A DNA stretch of 6,528 nt from Lentimicrobiaceae bacterium (GTDB lineage: Bacteria; Bacteroidota; Bacteroidia; Bacteroidales; Lentimicrobiaceae), in the NCBI GenBank assembly GCA_028697695.1, contig JAQVEI010000141.1, positions 1 through 6,528 on the forward strand, given 5' to 3'. The notes under the pieces are model-generated. The model worked only from the letters and a program-made list of their open reading frames with translations, ran no database searches and had not been told where the DNA came from. The number at the start of each line of letters is the position of its first letter. The stretch's first letter is position 1. Position numbers and translations under genes: made by a program. Of this stretch, positions 6,477 through 6,528 are shown piece by piece.

Positions 6477-6528
6477 GCCTTTGGTAGAAATCTGCTCATA
6501 ATACTAACGGTTAAAGACTTAGCCATTC

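Noticed and set aside
6470..6526. A tiny minus-strand frame starting MAKSLTVSIMSRF and ending before the FAAL promoter.
   Set aside because: It has 19 codons, no ribosome binding site and no family resemblance. There is not enough evidence for a leader peptide.
6471..6528. A plus-strand ATG whose frame stays open to the right edge (19 codons, starting MYAFGRNLL).
   Set aside because: It is too short to judge. The ATG lies in the palindrome, and no plus-strand promoter or ribosome binding site is visible. Chance explains it.

Overview
The window looks like chromosomal DNA of a Bacteroidota bacterium. The support is a family-S46 dipeptidyl peptidase (a family rich in this phylum), a lipoprotein with an acidic stretch after the lipobox cysteine, AT-rich gene starts mostly without Shine-Dalgarno sequences, and one very good Bacteroidota-type promoter (TTG, 21 bp, TAATTTTG). 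I cannot place it below phylum. All three large genes lie on the minus strand, so transcription runs from right to left.

Right part (4358-6476): a gene for a fatty acyl-AMP ligase (FAAL) fused to a C-terminal acyl carrier domain. It has its own promoter at 6431-6462, and a 15-bp perfect palindrome (6462-6476) touches the upstream edge of that promoter. The enzyme should activate a fatty acid as acyl-AMP and load it onto its own carrier domain. The partner that takes the acyl chain is not in the window. The right end (6477-6528) holds nothing I can support as a gene.

Middle part (2556-4253): a zinc-dependent M49-type (dipeptidyl peptidase III-like) lipoprotein with the pentapeptide HEVAH zinc motif in place of the classical hexapeptide HEXXGH. 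Two stem-loops follow its stop codon.

Left part (187-2358): a secreted S46 serine dipeptidyl peptidase with the complete catalytic triad and a glycine at the specificity position, which suggests DPP7-type rather than acidic DPP11-type preference. A Rho-independent terminator (131-164) follows it. Directly after the terminator, reading the same strand, comes the 5' end of a group II intron of the IIC type (124 down to 1), which runs off the left edge. This is the site choice known for group IIC introns.

The two peptidases form a plausible envelope pair that cuts dipeptides from imported oligopeptides. The FAAL is probably an independent unit. I found no CRISPR array, tRNA, rRNA or defence system. 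The most notable items are the terminator-intron junction, the variant zinc motif and the candidate operator at the FAAL promoter.
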